This document shows, one piece after another, positions 36,158 through 45,118 of a stretch of DNA of 64,000 nucleotides. Both the position numbers and the translations under genes were made by a program. Location of the stretch: NCBI RefSeq assembly GCF_016862955.1, contig NZ_BONY01000004.1:152617-216616 (forward strand), in the 5' to 3' direction. Position 1 is the stretch's first letter; the number at the start of each line of letters is the position of its first letter. The notes beneath the pieces were generated by a model, which was not told where the DNA came from, searched no databases, and was given only the letters and a program-made list of their open reading frames with translations. The DNA comes from Rhizocola hellebori (GTDB lineage: Bacteria > Actinomycetota > Actinomycetes > Mycobacteriales > Micromonosporaceae).

Positions 36158-36220
36158 CCAGCGCTGACAGGCACTGAGAGGTGCTGAGAGGATTTCAGCC
36201 CAGTCCATTTCACCTCTCAG
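36062..36220. promoter_or_regulatory. Second cluster of AACCTSTCAG motifs, before the pilin gene
   Basis: GACCTCTCAG 36062-36071, CTGAGAGGT 36174-36182, CTGAGAGGA 36184-36192 and CACCTCTCAG 36211-36220, with degenerate copies (AACCTCACAG, AACCTCTAA) between 36124 and 36160. The first lies inside the end of the preceding gene. Confidence 0.6.
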
Positions 36221-36419
36221 CCCGGTACTGGGCGGTGCATGTCATCCACGGCATGCCCGCCCGGTGGGACACCGAAGGCGGGCTCAATCACCACGGAGTC
36301 CGGTTAGCGGCAGCGCACGGCGTACTGACACCAGCCGAACCTCTAGCCCGAAAGGCAGAGCGCCCCGGACCGCACCCCACGGGTGATCGTTTCTTCTCGC
36401 TGGTCCCGCCGCGGCGGCC

Positions 36420-36434
36420 CCACAAGCCTTGTGG
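36420..36434 (+). promoter_or_regulatory. Hairpin overlapping the pilin ribosome-binding site
   Basis: CCACAA, loop GCC, TTGTGG, with flanking GGC/GCC pairs. The 3' arm overlaps the GTGGAG ribosome-binding site of the 36444 gene and could limit its translation. Confidence 0.4.
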
Positions 36435-36443
36435 AGCCCCGCA

Positions 36444-36758
36444 ATGCACACCTTCCAAATCATCAACTCTGTTCTATCTGACCTTTCCGCTTTCGCGCCC
36501 GACCCGGGCGGCGGCACGGACAACAGACTCGCGGATGTCATCAAAGGCATCACCAGCTGGATCATGGGAATTCTGGCCGTGGTCGCCACCATGTTCCTGA
36601 CCGTTGGCGGACTTCGTTACATGTCCGCCGGTGGCGACCCGTCACAAGTCGAAGCCGCCAAAGGCAACTTCAAAAGCGCATTGGTCGGGTACGCGCTGGC
36701 AGTCCTGGCCCCGGTAATCCTGGGCATTTTGGCGAGCATTCTGGGCGGCCCGCAATGA
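36444..36758 (+). CDS. VirB2/TrbC-like T4SS pilin
   Basis: 104 residues; ATG eight bases after GGAG (a TTG at 36429 is possible). Two hydrophobic helices (WIMGILAVVATMFLTVGGLR and LVGYALAVLAPVILGILASI) are separated by a short polar loop (YMSAGGDPSQVEAAKGNFKS), the classic VirB2/TrbC arrangement and identical in style to Gram-positive T4SS pilin-like proteins. It is the first membrane component of the operon and overlaps the next start by four bases. In monoderms it probably lines the conjugation channel rather than forming a long pilus. Confidence 0.75.
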   Translation: MHTFQIINSVLSDLSAFAPDPGGGTDNRLADVIKGITSWIMGILAVVATMFLTVGGLRYMSAGGDPSQVEAAKGNFKSALVGYALAVLAPVILGILASILGGPQ

Positions 36759-37654
36759 CCGGCATGGTGATGACCGGCATCGTGATGTGGGTGGGCGGCC
36801 GGCTCATCGCCATCCTGAACTGGCTTGCCACCGGCTTCGCCGTCCAAATCGGGTCCTCACCCGACGTCACCGTCTTCCCTCAGGTCAAAGCGTTGGCGGG
36901 CAAAAGCGCTCTGGTGGTCAGCGCGTGCTATGTGTTAGCAGTCGTGGCGTGCGGCATCGTGACGATGGTTTCCGGATCGATGCAGGCCCGCTACGGGGTT
37001 AAGGAACTGGTTCCACGCTTGGTGTTCGGGTTCGTCGCCTCGAACTTCGCCGTCCCGCTTTGCGCGGCGCTGATCGAGGTCGCGAACGCACTGACCGAGG
37101 CGATGGTCGGCGGCAACGGTACCGCGGTCTTCGACGCGGCCACCATGATCGTGACCCATCTGGGTGCGGCGCTGACCGACGAAAGCACGGCGCTGCTTGC
37201 GGTCATCATCGGGGTAACCATCGTGTTCCTGTTCTTCACGCTGATATTCACCTGGATCGTGCGGGTGGTGGTGCTGGTGATTTTGGGCGGGCTCGCCCCG
37301 ATCGCGATGGCCTGTTACGGCACCCCATGGACCGAGCCCGCCGCGCAGCTGTGGTGGCGGACTCTGCTGGGGACCCTGGGCACAGCCATCCTGCAGGCGA
37401 TCGCGTTCTCGATGGGTATCAAGATGTTCATCGATCCTGAGCTCAATGTCTTGACCCTGCTCGGGATGGCCAATGGCGATGTCGCCAACCTGCTGCTCGC
37501 TCTGGTGACACTGTGGATGACCGTCAAAATTCCCGGCCTCATGCGCCGCTACGTGACAAGGGGCAGCGGCAACACCAACCCAGCGGTGCTGATCATGCGT
37601 ACGGTCGCGACTAGCACGGTCGCCCGTAAGCTGCCGATCAGGCGAGGTGCGTGA
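36755..37654 (+). CDS. VirB6/TrbL-like polytopic channel protein
   Basis: 299 residues with at least five long membrane helices: SALVVSACYVLAVVACGIVT, then VFGFVASNFAVPLCAALIEV, LFFTLIFTWIVRVVVLVILG (followed by GLAPIAMACYGTP) and GTAILQAIAFSMGIKMFI. The central helix pair plus the GLAPIA turn is the TrbL/VirB6 signature region. The protein should form the inner-membrane gate of the DNA-transfer channel. Start and stop overlap both neighbours, showing a coupled operon. Confidence 0.75.
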   Translation: MTGMVMTGIVMWVGGRLIAILNWLATGFAVQIGSSPDVTVFPQVKALAGKSALVVSACYVLAVVACGIVTMVSGSMQARYGVKELVPRLVFGFVASNFAVPLCAALIEVANALTEAMVGGNGTAVFDAATMIVTHLGAALTDESTALLAVIIGVTIVFLFFTLIFTWIVRVVVLVILGGLAPIAMACYGTPWTEPAAQLWWRTLLGTLGTAILQAIAFSMGIKMFIDPELNVLTLLGMANGDVANLLLALVTLWMTVKIPGLMRRYVTRGSGNTNPAVLIMRTVATSTVARKLPIRRGA

Positions 37655-38553
37655 TGGCCACACATGACACCGACGACATATCCGCGCGGGCGGTGGTACC
37701 AGCCGACATCGGTCAACCTGACAAGATCGCTTTCGGGTTGACATTTCGTCAGCTGGCCATCATCGGCGGCATCGGTCTGCTGGGTTTCGGCGCATATCGC
37801 CGCTACGGTGACCAGCTGCCGTCGCTGGTGTGGCTGATCCTGGCCGCGATCCTCGGCCCGGTCGCGGTCGTCATCGCCTTGGGCCGCCGGGACGGGTTGA
37901 GCCTGGATGTGTGGCTGCGCCACGGCCTCACGCTGACCCGCAGCCCGAAAGTCCTTGCCCCCGGCCACACTCACGGCATCACCGCCGTGCACATAGCCGG
38001 CAAACCTGTGCTGCCTGCACCGTTGCGGCTGCCCGTCACCGCCCTGACCAACGCCGGAGTATTGACCGCCGCCGGAACCGCACGGCGGGTTATCGCATGC
38101 TCTGGCATCAACATTCATCTGCGCACCCCAGCCGAGCAGACCGCGCTGCTGGATGGTTTCGCCAGGTTCCTCAACGCTCTGACCGGCCCGGCGCAAATCC
38201 TGGTCACTGCCGTGCGCCACGACCTTGCCCCATATGCCCAAGCCGTCGAGGATACGGCGGCACGGCTGCCGCATCCCGCGTTGCAGAACGCCGCCGCCGG
38301 CTACGCCCAGTTTCTGCGCGAGCTGGACGCCAGCCGCGAACCGCTACGCCGCCAGGTGCTCATCGTCGTTTCTGGCGAGCACAGCGCGGAGGCGGCGGTG
38401 CGTGCTCTGTCTGGGCTGGGCGTGGAAACCGAGCTTCTTGACGGCGGCCAAATCGCAGCTGCACTCGCCACCGCGGCCGACCCCTTCACCTCGATCGCGC
38501 CGGGACCCAAGGCGGTACCTGGCGCTCCAATCACCTTGCGGAGTACATCATGA
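37651..38553 (+). CDS. PrgI-family T4SS protein (VirB3-like with a VirB4 N-terminal-type domain)
   Basis: 300 residues. The N-terminal PrgI/VirB3 part (about 20-100) has the DKIAFGLTFRQLAIIGGIGL start, two helices and the conserved PKVLAP end. The rest (about 140-280) resembles the N-terminal, non-ATPase domain of VirB4 proteins. PrgI and VirB4 usually interact, and a split of the VirB4 N-terminus into the PrgI gene is known in actinobacterial elements. The ATG overlaps the preceding stop. Its role is docking the ATPase at the membrane. Confidence 0.7.
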   Translation: MMATHDTDDISARAVVPADIGQPDKIAFGLTFRQLAIIGGIGLLGFGAYRRYGDQLPSLVWLILAAILGPVAVVIALGRRDGLSLDVWLRHGLTLTRSPKVLAPGHTHGITAVHIAGKPVLPAPLRLPVTALTNAGVLTAAGTARRVIACSGINIHLRTPAEQTALLDGFARFLNALTGPAQILVTAVRHDLAPYAQAVEDTAARLPHPALQNAAAGYAQFLRELDASREPLRRQVLIVVSGEHSAEAAVRALSGLGVETELLDGGQIAAALATAADPFTSIAPGPKAVPGAPITLRSTS

Positions 38554-40352
38554 CGAAACCGTGGAACGGGCTGTGGAGACCCACTGCCACCAACAAGAAC
38601 AATGCCGCAGCGGCCGGGGATCTCGCCTCCCCGGCCGCTTTGCATGTAACCCCCACGCATGTGAGGGCGGGGGAAGGGTTCGCTGCCACCGATGTGGTGT
38701 GCGGCTACCCGGCCGAGGTCGGCCCGGCCTGGCTCGATCCGCTGCTGTCCTACCCCGCTCGTGTCGACGTTGCCGTGCATTTCGACCCGGTGCCGTCGCC
38801 GATCGCCGCGCGGTTGCTGCAAAAGCAGCGCGCGCGGCTGGAGTCCTCGCGGCGCATCGACGCCGACCGCGGACGCCTGGCGGACCCGATCACCGAAGCC
38901 GCCGCTACAGCGGCGCACAGCCTTGCCGACCGGGTGGCGCGTGGGGAGAAGCTGTTCGACACCGGCATCTACATCACCTCCCACGCGGCCAGCGAAGAAG
39001 ATCTCAATATCGTGCGGGCCGGGATTCGTGCTGCTGCCGCGTCCTCGCTGCTAGACGTGCAGCCTGCCACGTTCCGTCACCAGCAGGGCTGGGAATCCAG
39101 CCTGCCGTTGGGCATCGACAGCGTCCGGATGCGCCGCATCTTGGACACCACCGCCCTTGCCGCCAGTTTCCCCCTGGCGTCGCCGGATCTGCCTGCACCC
39201 GCTCCTGGTACTTTCACCAAGCCGGGCGGTGTCCTGTATGGGCTCAACACCACCTCGCCGGGCGTCGTCTTGTGGGACCGGTGGTCGTGCGACAACCACA
39301 ACAGCGTGGTCTTGGCCCGAAGCGGCGCGGGCAAAAGCTATTTCACCAAACTGGAGGTCTTGCGCTCTCTGTACCAAGGCGTCGAAGTCTCCGTCATTGA
39401 CCCAGAGGACGAATACACACCCCTGGCCGAACATGTCGGCGGTACCGTCGTACAGCTCGGCGTACCCGGAGTGCGAGTCAACCCACTCGACCTGTCCCAC
39501 GACGGCCGACCCGACACCCTGACCCGTCGGGGCCTTTTCCTGCACACCCTCATCGCCGTCATGCTCGGCTCCGCTGGCCGGGATTCGGCACTGAGTCCGG
39601 GGGAGCGGGCCGCGCTGGATCGGGCCATCACCGCCACCTACGCCGCTGCGGGCATCAACACCGATCCGGCCACCTGGACCCGCCCCGCCCCGCTTCTCAA
39701 GGATCTGGCGGCCACCCTCGGCACCGACGGCAACCAGGCCGCCCGCGACCTTTCCGCCCGGCTGACACCATGGACGGTGGGAAACTTCTCCGCGCTGTTC
39801 GATGGCCCCACCACCACCCCGGGCGGTGCCCACCTGCAGGTGTGGTCGCTGCGACACCTCGCGGACGAGCTGCGCACGGTCGGCACCTTGCTGGCGCTGG
39901 ATGCCATCTGGTCCGCCATCGACGTCCCAAACCGCAACCGGGACACCAGCTTGCGGCCGCTGGCCCGCAAGCTGGTGGTGGTTGATGAGGCGTGGCTGCT
40001 GATGCGCGACGGCGAAGGCGCCCGATTCTTGTTCAAACTGGCCAAAGCCGCCCGCAAGCGGGCCGCCGGGCTGATGGTCGTCACGCAGGATGCCGCCGAC
40101 GTGCTGTCCACCGACCTTGGTGTGGCGGTGGTGTCCAACGCGGCCACCCAGATCCTGATGCGCCAAGCCTCCCAGTCGATGGACGCGGTCACCGAAGCGT
40201 TCAACCTCACCGCAGGGCAGGCACGTACCTTGATGGCCGCAGCACGGGGCGAGGCGATCTTGTGCCACGGTCGGACACGGATCCCCTTTAGAACTATGGC
40301 CTCCACGGAGGAACACGCCATCGCCTTGACCGGGATCGGTGAAGAACCGTGA
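38550..40352 (+). CDS. VirB4-like T4SS ATPase
   Basis: 600 residues. Walker A is RSGAGKSY (Lys at about 262) after an N-terminal region with the VirB4-type FRHQQGWESSLPLG segment. Walker B is KLVVVDEAWLLM, followed by the usual VTQDAADVL and ATQILMRQ motifs. It powers substrate transfer and channel assembly at the cytoplasmic face. Overlapping starts and stops tie it to the PrgI-like and coupling-protein genes. All catalytic motifs are intact, so the machine could be functional. Confidence 0.88.
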   Translation: MTKPWNGLWRPTATNKNNAAAAGDLASPAALHVTPTHVRAGEGFAATDVVCGYPAEVGPAWLDPLLSYPARVDVAVHFDPVPSPIAARLLQKQRARLESSRRIDADRGRLADPITEAAATAAHSLADRVARGEKLFDTGIYITSHAASEEDLNIVRAGIRAAAASSLLDVQPATFRHQQGWESSLPLGIDSVRMRRILDTTALAASFPLASPDLPAPAPGTFTKPGGVLYGLNTTSPGVVLWDRWSCDNHNSVVLARSGAGKSYFTKLEVLRSLYQGVEVSVIDPEDEYTPLAEHVGGTVVQLGVPGVRVNPLDLSHDGRPDTLTRRGLFLHTLIAVMLGSAGRDSALSPGERAALDRAITATYAAAGINTDPATWTRPAPLLKDLAATLGTDGNQAARDLSARLTPWTVGNFSALFDGPTTTPGGAHLQVWSLRHLADELRTVGTLLALDAIWSAIDVPNRNRDTSLRPLARKLVVVDEAWLLMRDGEGARFLFKLAKAARKRAAGLMVVTQDAADVLSTDLGVAVVSNAATQILMRQASQSMDAVTEAFNLTAGQARTLMAAARGEAILCHGRTRIPFRTMASTEEHAIALTGIGEEP

Positions 40353-42817
40353 TGACGGCGACGATGTCCGGGTGGCTGCAGTGGAGTGCCGCCCGGCCAT
40401 GGCTGGCCATCGGCGCAGCTGCGGTGGTGGTGGCGGTGGTGTTCGGCCGTGACCGGCTTGCCGAATGGCGGCACCGCAGGCTGGCCGTCAAGGCCCGCCT
40501 TGTCACCGTCGCGGCGCCACCGGAAGTCACGGCGGAATCGGCGGCGGTCCTGTGGACCACGATGACCGGGGTGCTCACCCCGTCGGTGTGGCGGCGCATC
40601 GTCTACGGAACACCGCATGTGGCGTGGGAGTACACGTGGACCGGCCGCGCGCTGGCCATCGGGATCTGGGTACCTGGCACCATCCCGCCCGGTGCGGTGG
40701 AGGCGGCGGTGCGGGCGGCGTGGCCCGCCGCCACTGTGGCCGTCGCAGAGGCGACTGCTCCGATACCGGATAGCGTGGCCGATGCGGTAGGCGGGGCGCA
40801 TTGGCCGCTGCAACACGATGGGCTGCCGTGGCGCACTGACCATGACGTCGATCCACTACGGCCCCTTTTCGCCGCCGGCGCCGAGGTGGGCAACCGGGAG
40901 CAGGCCTGCGTGCAGATCCTGGCCCGCCCTGCACCTGCTGGCCGTGTACGCGCCGCCCGCCGACGCGCGACGCAGGCCAACTTCCCCGGCGGGCGGCCTG
41001 ACGTGGCCGCCCGATTCCTTTCCACTGGTGCGCGCCTGCTGGCCGAGGGAATCACCGCGCTGGTACAGGCGCTGCTACCAGGCCCATCCCCGCGACGAAG
41101 CCCTTCCGGGGCGGCTGCGCGGGTATCGCTGGACACCGTAGCGGCGGCGGCAGCGAAAACGGTGGTGGACAAAGCGATCCGGGTACCACACTTCGAGATC
41201 GCGATCCGGTTCGCCGTGGCCGCCACCCGTCAGCCGCGCGACGCGAATATCGATCCGGTGCGGGCCAAGCGCCTCCACGAACGGCTTGTCGGGCTGGCGC
41301 ACACCTTCGGCGCGGCGTCGGCGGTGTATACCGGCCCGAACCGGTTGCGGCGGATGAAGATGCCTGCGCCGGTCGCCACGTTGGCCGGGCGCAGGCTACG
41401 GCATGGATTTATGGCGACCGTTCCGGAGCTGGCCGTGTTGGCGGGGCTGCCGCTGGATCTGGCGGTGCCAGGTTTGGACCGGGCAAGGGCCAAGGCGGTC
41501 CCGGCGCCGGTTGCTGTCCCGTCGGGCGGGCGTGGGGTCAAGGTTTTGGGCAGAGCCCAGCTTGGCGGGCACACCGTCGGCGTCAACGTGGTGGACACCC
41601 GTCAGCACATGCATGTCATCGGCAAGACCGGCTCGGGCAAGTCGACGCTGCTGCTCAATCTGATCCTGGCCGATATAAAGGCTCGCCGGGGTGTGGTTCT
41701 GATCGACCCGCGTGGAGATCTGGTCAACGACATCCTCGACCGGCTTCCCGCCACCTACGCAGACCGGATCGTCCTGATCGACCCGGCGCAGCAGCGGCCC
41801 GCCTGTTTCAACCCGCTCGACGACGTCGACGACCCGCAGCTGGCCGTCGACAACCTCGTCGGGATCTTCTCCAAGATCTTCCAGGGGCAGTGGGGCCCCA
41901 GGATGGACGACACGATGCGGGTCGCGTGCCTGACATTGATGCGGCACGCCAAACCGGTGCTGGGCATGATTCCGCCGCTGCTGCAGAGTAAACAGTTTCG
42001 GGTCATGTTCACCGAAGGCCTCGAAGACCCCGACGGGCTGGGTGGCTACTGGACCTGGTACGACTCGATCAACGAGACGTTCCGCGGGCAGGTCATCGCC
42101 CCGGTGCTGGCCAGGTTGCGGGCGTTCCTGTTGCGTGACTTCGTCAAAAGTGTCATCGGCCGCCCGCAGTCGTCGTTCGACATGGCCGACATCCTGGACG
42201 GCAAAGCGCTGCTGTGCCGGCTGCCGAAGGGAATCCTGGGCGAGGAGACGACCCGCATCCTGGGTTCGCTGATCGTCGCGCGCACCTGGCAAGCAGCCGT
42301 GGCGCGGGCGGCAATCCCGGAAGACCAGCGAAAAGACGCCACATTGTTTGTGGACGAGTGTCAGAACTTTCTGACTCTGCCCGGATCCGTGGCCGATATG
42401 CTCGCCGAAGCACGCGGGTTCCGGCTTGGTTTGGTGCTGGCCCATCAGGATCTGGCACAGCTGCCGAAGGAGACAGCGGCGGCCGTGTCGGCCAACGCCC
42501 GCACGAAGATCGTATTCAACGTGGATCCGTCTGACGCGCGGGAACTGTCCCGGCACACCAAACCTGAAATCGACGAACACGACCTGTCACATCTGGACGC
42601 CTACACCGCAACGGCGCGGCTGCTGGTCGCCAACCGGGAGCTGCCGGCATTCACTTTCACCACCAACCCGCCTGCGCCGATCGTCGGTGAAGCCACGGCG
42701 ATCCGGCAGCAAGCGGCCGGGGCGGGCATCGGCGGGCAGAACGGCCAAGACGACCCACCGATGATGCGGGTCGCCAAAGAGGCGACGCGTAAACGCCTTT
42801 CAAAAGATCGCGAATAG
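40349..42817 (+). CDS. T4SS coupling/conjugation ATPase (VirD4/TraD-like) with N-terminal membrane anchor
   Basis: 822 residues. An N-terminal helix (LAIGAAAVVVAVVFG) anchors it. Residues about 60-400 are an actinobacterial TraC/SCO-type domain. The RecA-like motor has Walker A GKTGSGKST at about 424-432 and Walker B FVDECQNF at about 666, with the DPRGDLVNDIL and LAHQDLAQLP motifs seen in conjugative coupling proteins. It should recruit the relaxosome and pump DNA through the channel. The start overlaps the VirB4 stop by four bases. It is the last gene of the tight operon. Confidence 0.85.
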   Translation: MMTATMSGWLQWSAARPWLAIGAAAVVVAVVFGRDRLAEWRHRRLAVKARLVTVAAPPEVTAESAAVLWTTMTGVLTPSVWRRIVYGTPHVAWEYTWTGRALAIGIWVPGTIPPGAVEAAVRAAWPAATVAVAEATAPIPDSVADAVGGAHWPLQHDGLPWRTDHDVDPLRPLFAAGAEVGNREQACVQILARPAPAGRVRAARRRATQANFPGGRPDVAARFLSTGARLLAEGITALVQALLPGPSPRRSPSGAAARVSLDTVAAAAAKTVVDKAIRVPHFEIAIRFAVAATRQPRDANIDPVRAKRLHERLVGLAHTFGAASAVYTGPNRLRRMKMPAPVATLAGRRLRHGFMATVPELAVLAGLPLDLAVPGLDRARAKAVPAPVAVPSGGRGVKVLGRAQLGGHTVGVNVVDTRQHMHVIGKTGSGKSTLLLNLILADIKARRGVVLIDPRGDLVNDILDRLPATYADRIVLIDPAQQRPACFNPLDDVDDPQLAVDNLVGIFSKIFQGQWGPRMDDTMRVACLTLMRHAKPVLGMIPPLLQSKQFRVMFTEGLEDPDGLGGYWTWYDSINETFRGQVIAPVLARLRAFLLRDFVKSVIGRPQSSFDMADILDGKALLCRLPKGILGEETTRILGSLIVARTWQAAVARAAIPEDQRKDATLFVDECQNFLTLPGSVADMLAEARGFRLGLVLAHQDLAQLPKETAAAVSANARTKIVFNVDPSDARELSRHTKPEIDEHDLSHLDAYTATARLLVANRELPAFTFTTNPPAPIVGEATAIRQQAAGAGIGGQNGQDDPPMMRVAKEATRKRLSKDRE

Positions 42818-42907
42818 ACAACTGTCGTCGCCGCGCGGGCTCGACTCCGTACTCGATGCGCGCTCGAATCCACAGCTAGACGATCTCGACAGATCACCTC
42901 GCTCGGA

Positions 42908-42917
42908 AACCTCTCAG
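42908..42917 (+). promoter_or_regulatory. Single AACCTCTCAG motif
   Basis: An exact copy of the recurrent motif between the coupling-protein gene and the replication-relaxation gene, within a 264-base gap that holds no other gene. Confidence 0.6.
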
Positions 42918-43045
42918 GCCCACTGGCCAGCCAAAACCCACCCTCGGATGAGGATGTGGCGTGTATGGCCCATCCAGACTGCCTATCTTCTTCTTATCTC
43001 CCCGGATTCTTACCGACCAGTTTCCCCTTTATTCCCTTCACTTTT

Positions 43046-43059
43046 TGGCCTTCAGGCCA
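43046..43059 (+). promoter_or_regulatory. Short hairpin upstream of the replication-relaxation gene
   Basis: TGGCCT, loop TC, AGGCCA, preceded by a T-run. It ends 22 bases before the GTG start at 43082. Confidence 0.4.
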
Positions 43060-43081
43060 TCTTCTGTCAATGGAGTTCATC

Positions 43082-43954
43082 GTGCCCGTGACCACCGATC
43101 ACCTCACCGCCCGCACCTCGCATCTGACACCGCGTGACAGAGACCTGCTGGACAAGCTCGGCGACCATAAGGTCCTTTCCACCAGCCATGTCCACCACAT
43201 ATGGTTCGCCTCCAGGCGCACCGCCGAAATGCGGCTCAACGAGCTGCGCGAGCTGGACATGGTTTCAAAGTTCACGTTCGCCCGCCAGGGCGGCGGTGTC
43301 GACGAGCACATGTGGACCCTCGGCGTGCTCGGCCATCAATGGCAGGCCTCGCGCGACAAGCGTGCCGAGCCGACCCGCCGCGCTGCGCTCGCAATGATCC
43401 ACCAGACCGAAGCCAGCCGCACGTTGACACATCTGCTGCTGGTCAACGAGTTCTTCGCTCGCTTGGCCGGGCACGCCCGCCGGCATCCCGGTGCCAGCCT
43501 GGAACGGTGGTGGTCAGATGCCAAGTCCACCAGTGCCTTCCGGGGCGTACAACCTGACGGGCATGCCCTATGGAGCGTCGAGGGCGAATTCGCCGGCTTG
43601 TTCCTGGAGGCCGACACCGGCACCGAGCCACTGACCCGCGTGGTGGCCAAGCTGGCCGCCTACCGCAGGCTCGCCGCCAACGACAGCGCCAGCTATCCAG
43701 TGCTGTTCTGGTTGCACAGCCCCAAACGTGAAGCCCATCTACAGCAACAACTGCGCGCCGCTAACGTACAGGTATCGGTTGCGACAGCCACCCACGACGC
43801 CGACCCCGCCGGGCCAGTATGGCTCACCTCGGGCAGTCGAGACCGCGTCCCGTTCTGGCAATTGCCAAGCAACCACGGCGCCGCGGTGGCCGGGAATCCG
43901 AACTTCCGCGACGGGGAGCTCGACCTACCCGGCCGCGACCCCTTCCACCCTTGA
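43082..43954 (+). CDS. Replication-relaxation family protein
   Basis: 290 residues from GTG 43082, which has GGAG six bases upstream (an ATG at 43070 is possible). The N-terminal winged helix (TPRDRDLLDKLGDHKVLSTS, then RRTAEMRLNELRELDMV) and the following catalytic-like or DNA-binding alpha/beta domain match Pfam Replic_Relax (PF13814). These proteins act in plasmid replication and DNA relaxation in Gram-positive mobile elements, so this is the best candidate for the origin-processing function. It is followed by a dense cluster of AACCTSTCAG repeats that could be its binding site. Confidence 0.75.
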   Translation: MPVTTDHLTARTSHLTPRDRDLLDKLGDHKVLSTSHVHHIWFASRRTAEMRLNELRELDMVSKFTFARQGGGVDEHMWTLGVLGHQWQASRDKRAEPTRRAALAMIHQTEASRTLTHLLLVNEFFARLAGHARRHPGASLERWWSDAKSTSAFRGVQPDGHALWSVEGEFAGLFLEADTGTEPLTRVVAKLAAYRRLAANDSASYPVLFWLHSPKREAHLQQQLRAANVQVSVATATHDADPAGPVWLTSGSRDRVPFWQLPSNHGAAVAGNPNFRDGELDLPGRDPFHP

Positions 43955-43967
43955 GACCCCGAGCGGA

Positions 43968-44096
43968 AACCTCTCAGCACCAAACCTCTCAGCGCCCGCC
44001 ATAGCCTCTCAGCCCCACCTCGTCATATCGGGAAACCTGTCAGCCCTGCTCATAGCAGTGCCAGGGAAGCCTGTCAGGGGGGCGGGCTGAGAGGTT
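43968..44096. promoter_or_regulatory. Third cluster of AACCTSTCAG motifs (candidate origin or operator)
   Basis: Direct copies at 43968-43977, 43983-43992, 44003-44012 (AGCCTCTCAG), 44034-44043 (AACCTGTCAG) and 44068-44077 (AGCCTGTCAG), then an inverted copy at 44087-44096. The first copies are spaced 15-31 bases apart, like iterons. The rest of the 43955-44315 gap holds no gene. Confidence 0.65.
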
Positions 44097-44315
44097 TCGT
44101 GGCTACGGTGCTTCACGTTTCTCTTTGTTTATCGCACCCCAGCCCCATCCTCGCCGGATCTGCCTGCGCGAGCGGGAACCACCCATAGCCCACCTTCGGG
44201 TCGGCTCGTGGTCCTCCTGCCCGCCACCAACGGCAGCCATCCAGTTGATGACGATCTATCGGCCGCGGTGCTGTTCACCCTGCCCAATCCACCCCTGTGA
44301 AAGGAGCACTCCGTT

Positions 44316-45023
44316 ATGTCCCCGAACCCGCTTTCCGAGACGCACGTCCTGGTCTGTTTCGCCCCTGGCAAAGACACCGGTTGGATTGCTGTGTCACATG
44401 AGGTGCACAAACATGCCGGAGTTCACGGCAGCCCAGCCCGCCGTATGAAGGCTGCGCCCCGCCGTTGGTGGCAGCTGCCCGGCCGTTGGGCCGGTCATCT
44501 GCTTGAGGTGCAGCTGGCCCCTTCAGGCCCTGCTTTTGCTGCCGGTGGCCGCAAGGCAGCCCTGGACCTCGATGGCACCGCACGTACCGCGGACCTCGCG
44601 GCACGGGCACGGTATCAGGCGTGGCACCACGACATTGCCGGTACCACACCCAGGGCGAAGACCTGGGAGGACTACCTGGCCGGCAACGCGGCGAAGAGGG
44701 CCGGCACACAGGTTGGCCGAGAAGAACTTCGCCGCCAGTTTCTGGCGCAGCCACGGGTCCTGGCGATGACCGCAGCGTCGGCATCTGGTGTCCACAAGTT
44801 CGATCCCTATGAACTTGACCTGTACCAGTGCAACGAGGCGACATATGCCTGTTTCTATTGGCAGACCGCACTTGTCGGGGATGCCCTCATCACCGCCGAC
44901 GGGCAGTACCTCAAACCGGCGAGCACCTCGACCTCTGACAGGTTCGAGTACTTCGGCAAGGCCCTGGCCTATCTGCGAGGTCTCGCCGATGACAGCTGCC
45001 TGTGCGTGGTCGCCGTCTCGTAA
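44316..45023 (+). CDS. Element-specific hypothetical protein
   Basis: 235 residues, soluble. AAAGGAG lies upstream of the ATG. The N-terminus is moderately basic and Trp-rich (RRWWQLPGRWAGHLLEVQL). An AWHHDIAGTTPRAKTWEDYL segment and a C-terminal VFA/FYW-rich part (ATYACFYWQTALVG) follow. No domain recognised. It is the first of a series of hypotheticals that follow the T4SS operon, each preceded by a hairpin or motif; a function in transfer, stability or surface exclusion is likely but unproven. Confidence 0.6.
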   Translation: MSPNPLSETHVLVCFAPGKDTGWIAVSHEVHKHAGVHGSPARRMKAAPRRWWQLPGRWAGHLLEVQLAPSGPAFAAGGRKAALDLDGTARTADLAARARYQAWHHDIAGTTPRAKTWEDYLAGNAAKRAGTQVGREELRRQFLAQPRVLAMTAASASGVHKFDPYELDLYQCNEATYACFYWQTALVGDALITADGQYLKPASTSTSDRFEYFGKALAYLRGLADDSCLCVVAVS

Positions 45024-45051
45024 CGGGTTCCACCTTCTACAGCCGATGTCT

Positions 45052-45073
45052 GCCGGTCCCTGCAGGGACCGGC
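45052..45073 (+). promoter_or_regulatory. Perfect 22-base palindrome before the 45119 gene
   Basis: GCCGGTCCC-TGCA-GGGACCGGC, between the 44316 and 45119 genes. A further AACCTSTCAG-like site (CACCTCTCGG, 45092-45101) lies beside the ribosome-binding site. Confidence 0.55.
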
Positions 45074-45118
45074 CATCGGCCTGCCCACAAACACCTCTCG
45101 GAGAAAAGGAGACATCCG

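Noticed and set aside
43968..44096. The repeated motif as a CRISPR array
   Set aside because: Units are only 10 bases, occur in both orientations and irregular spacing, and no cas genes are present.
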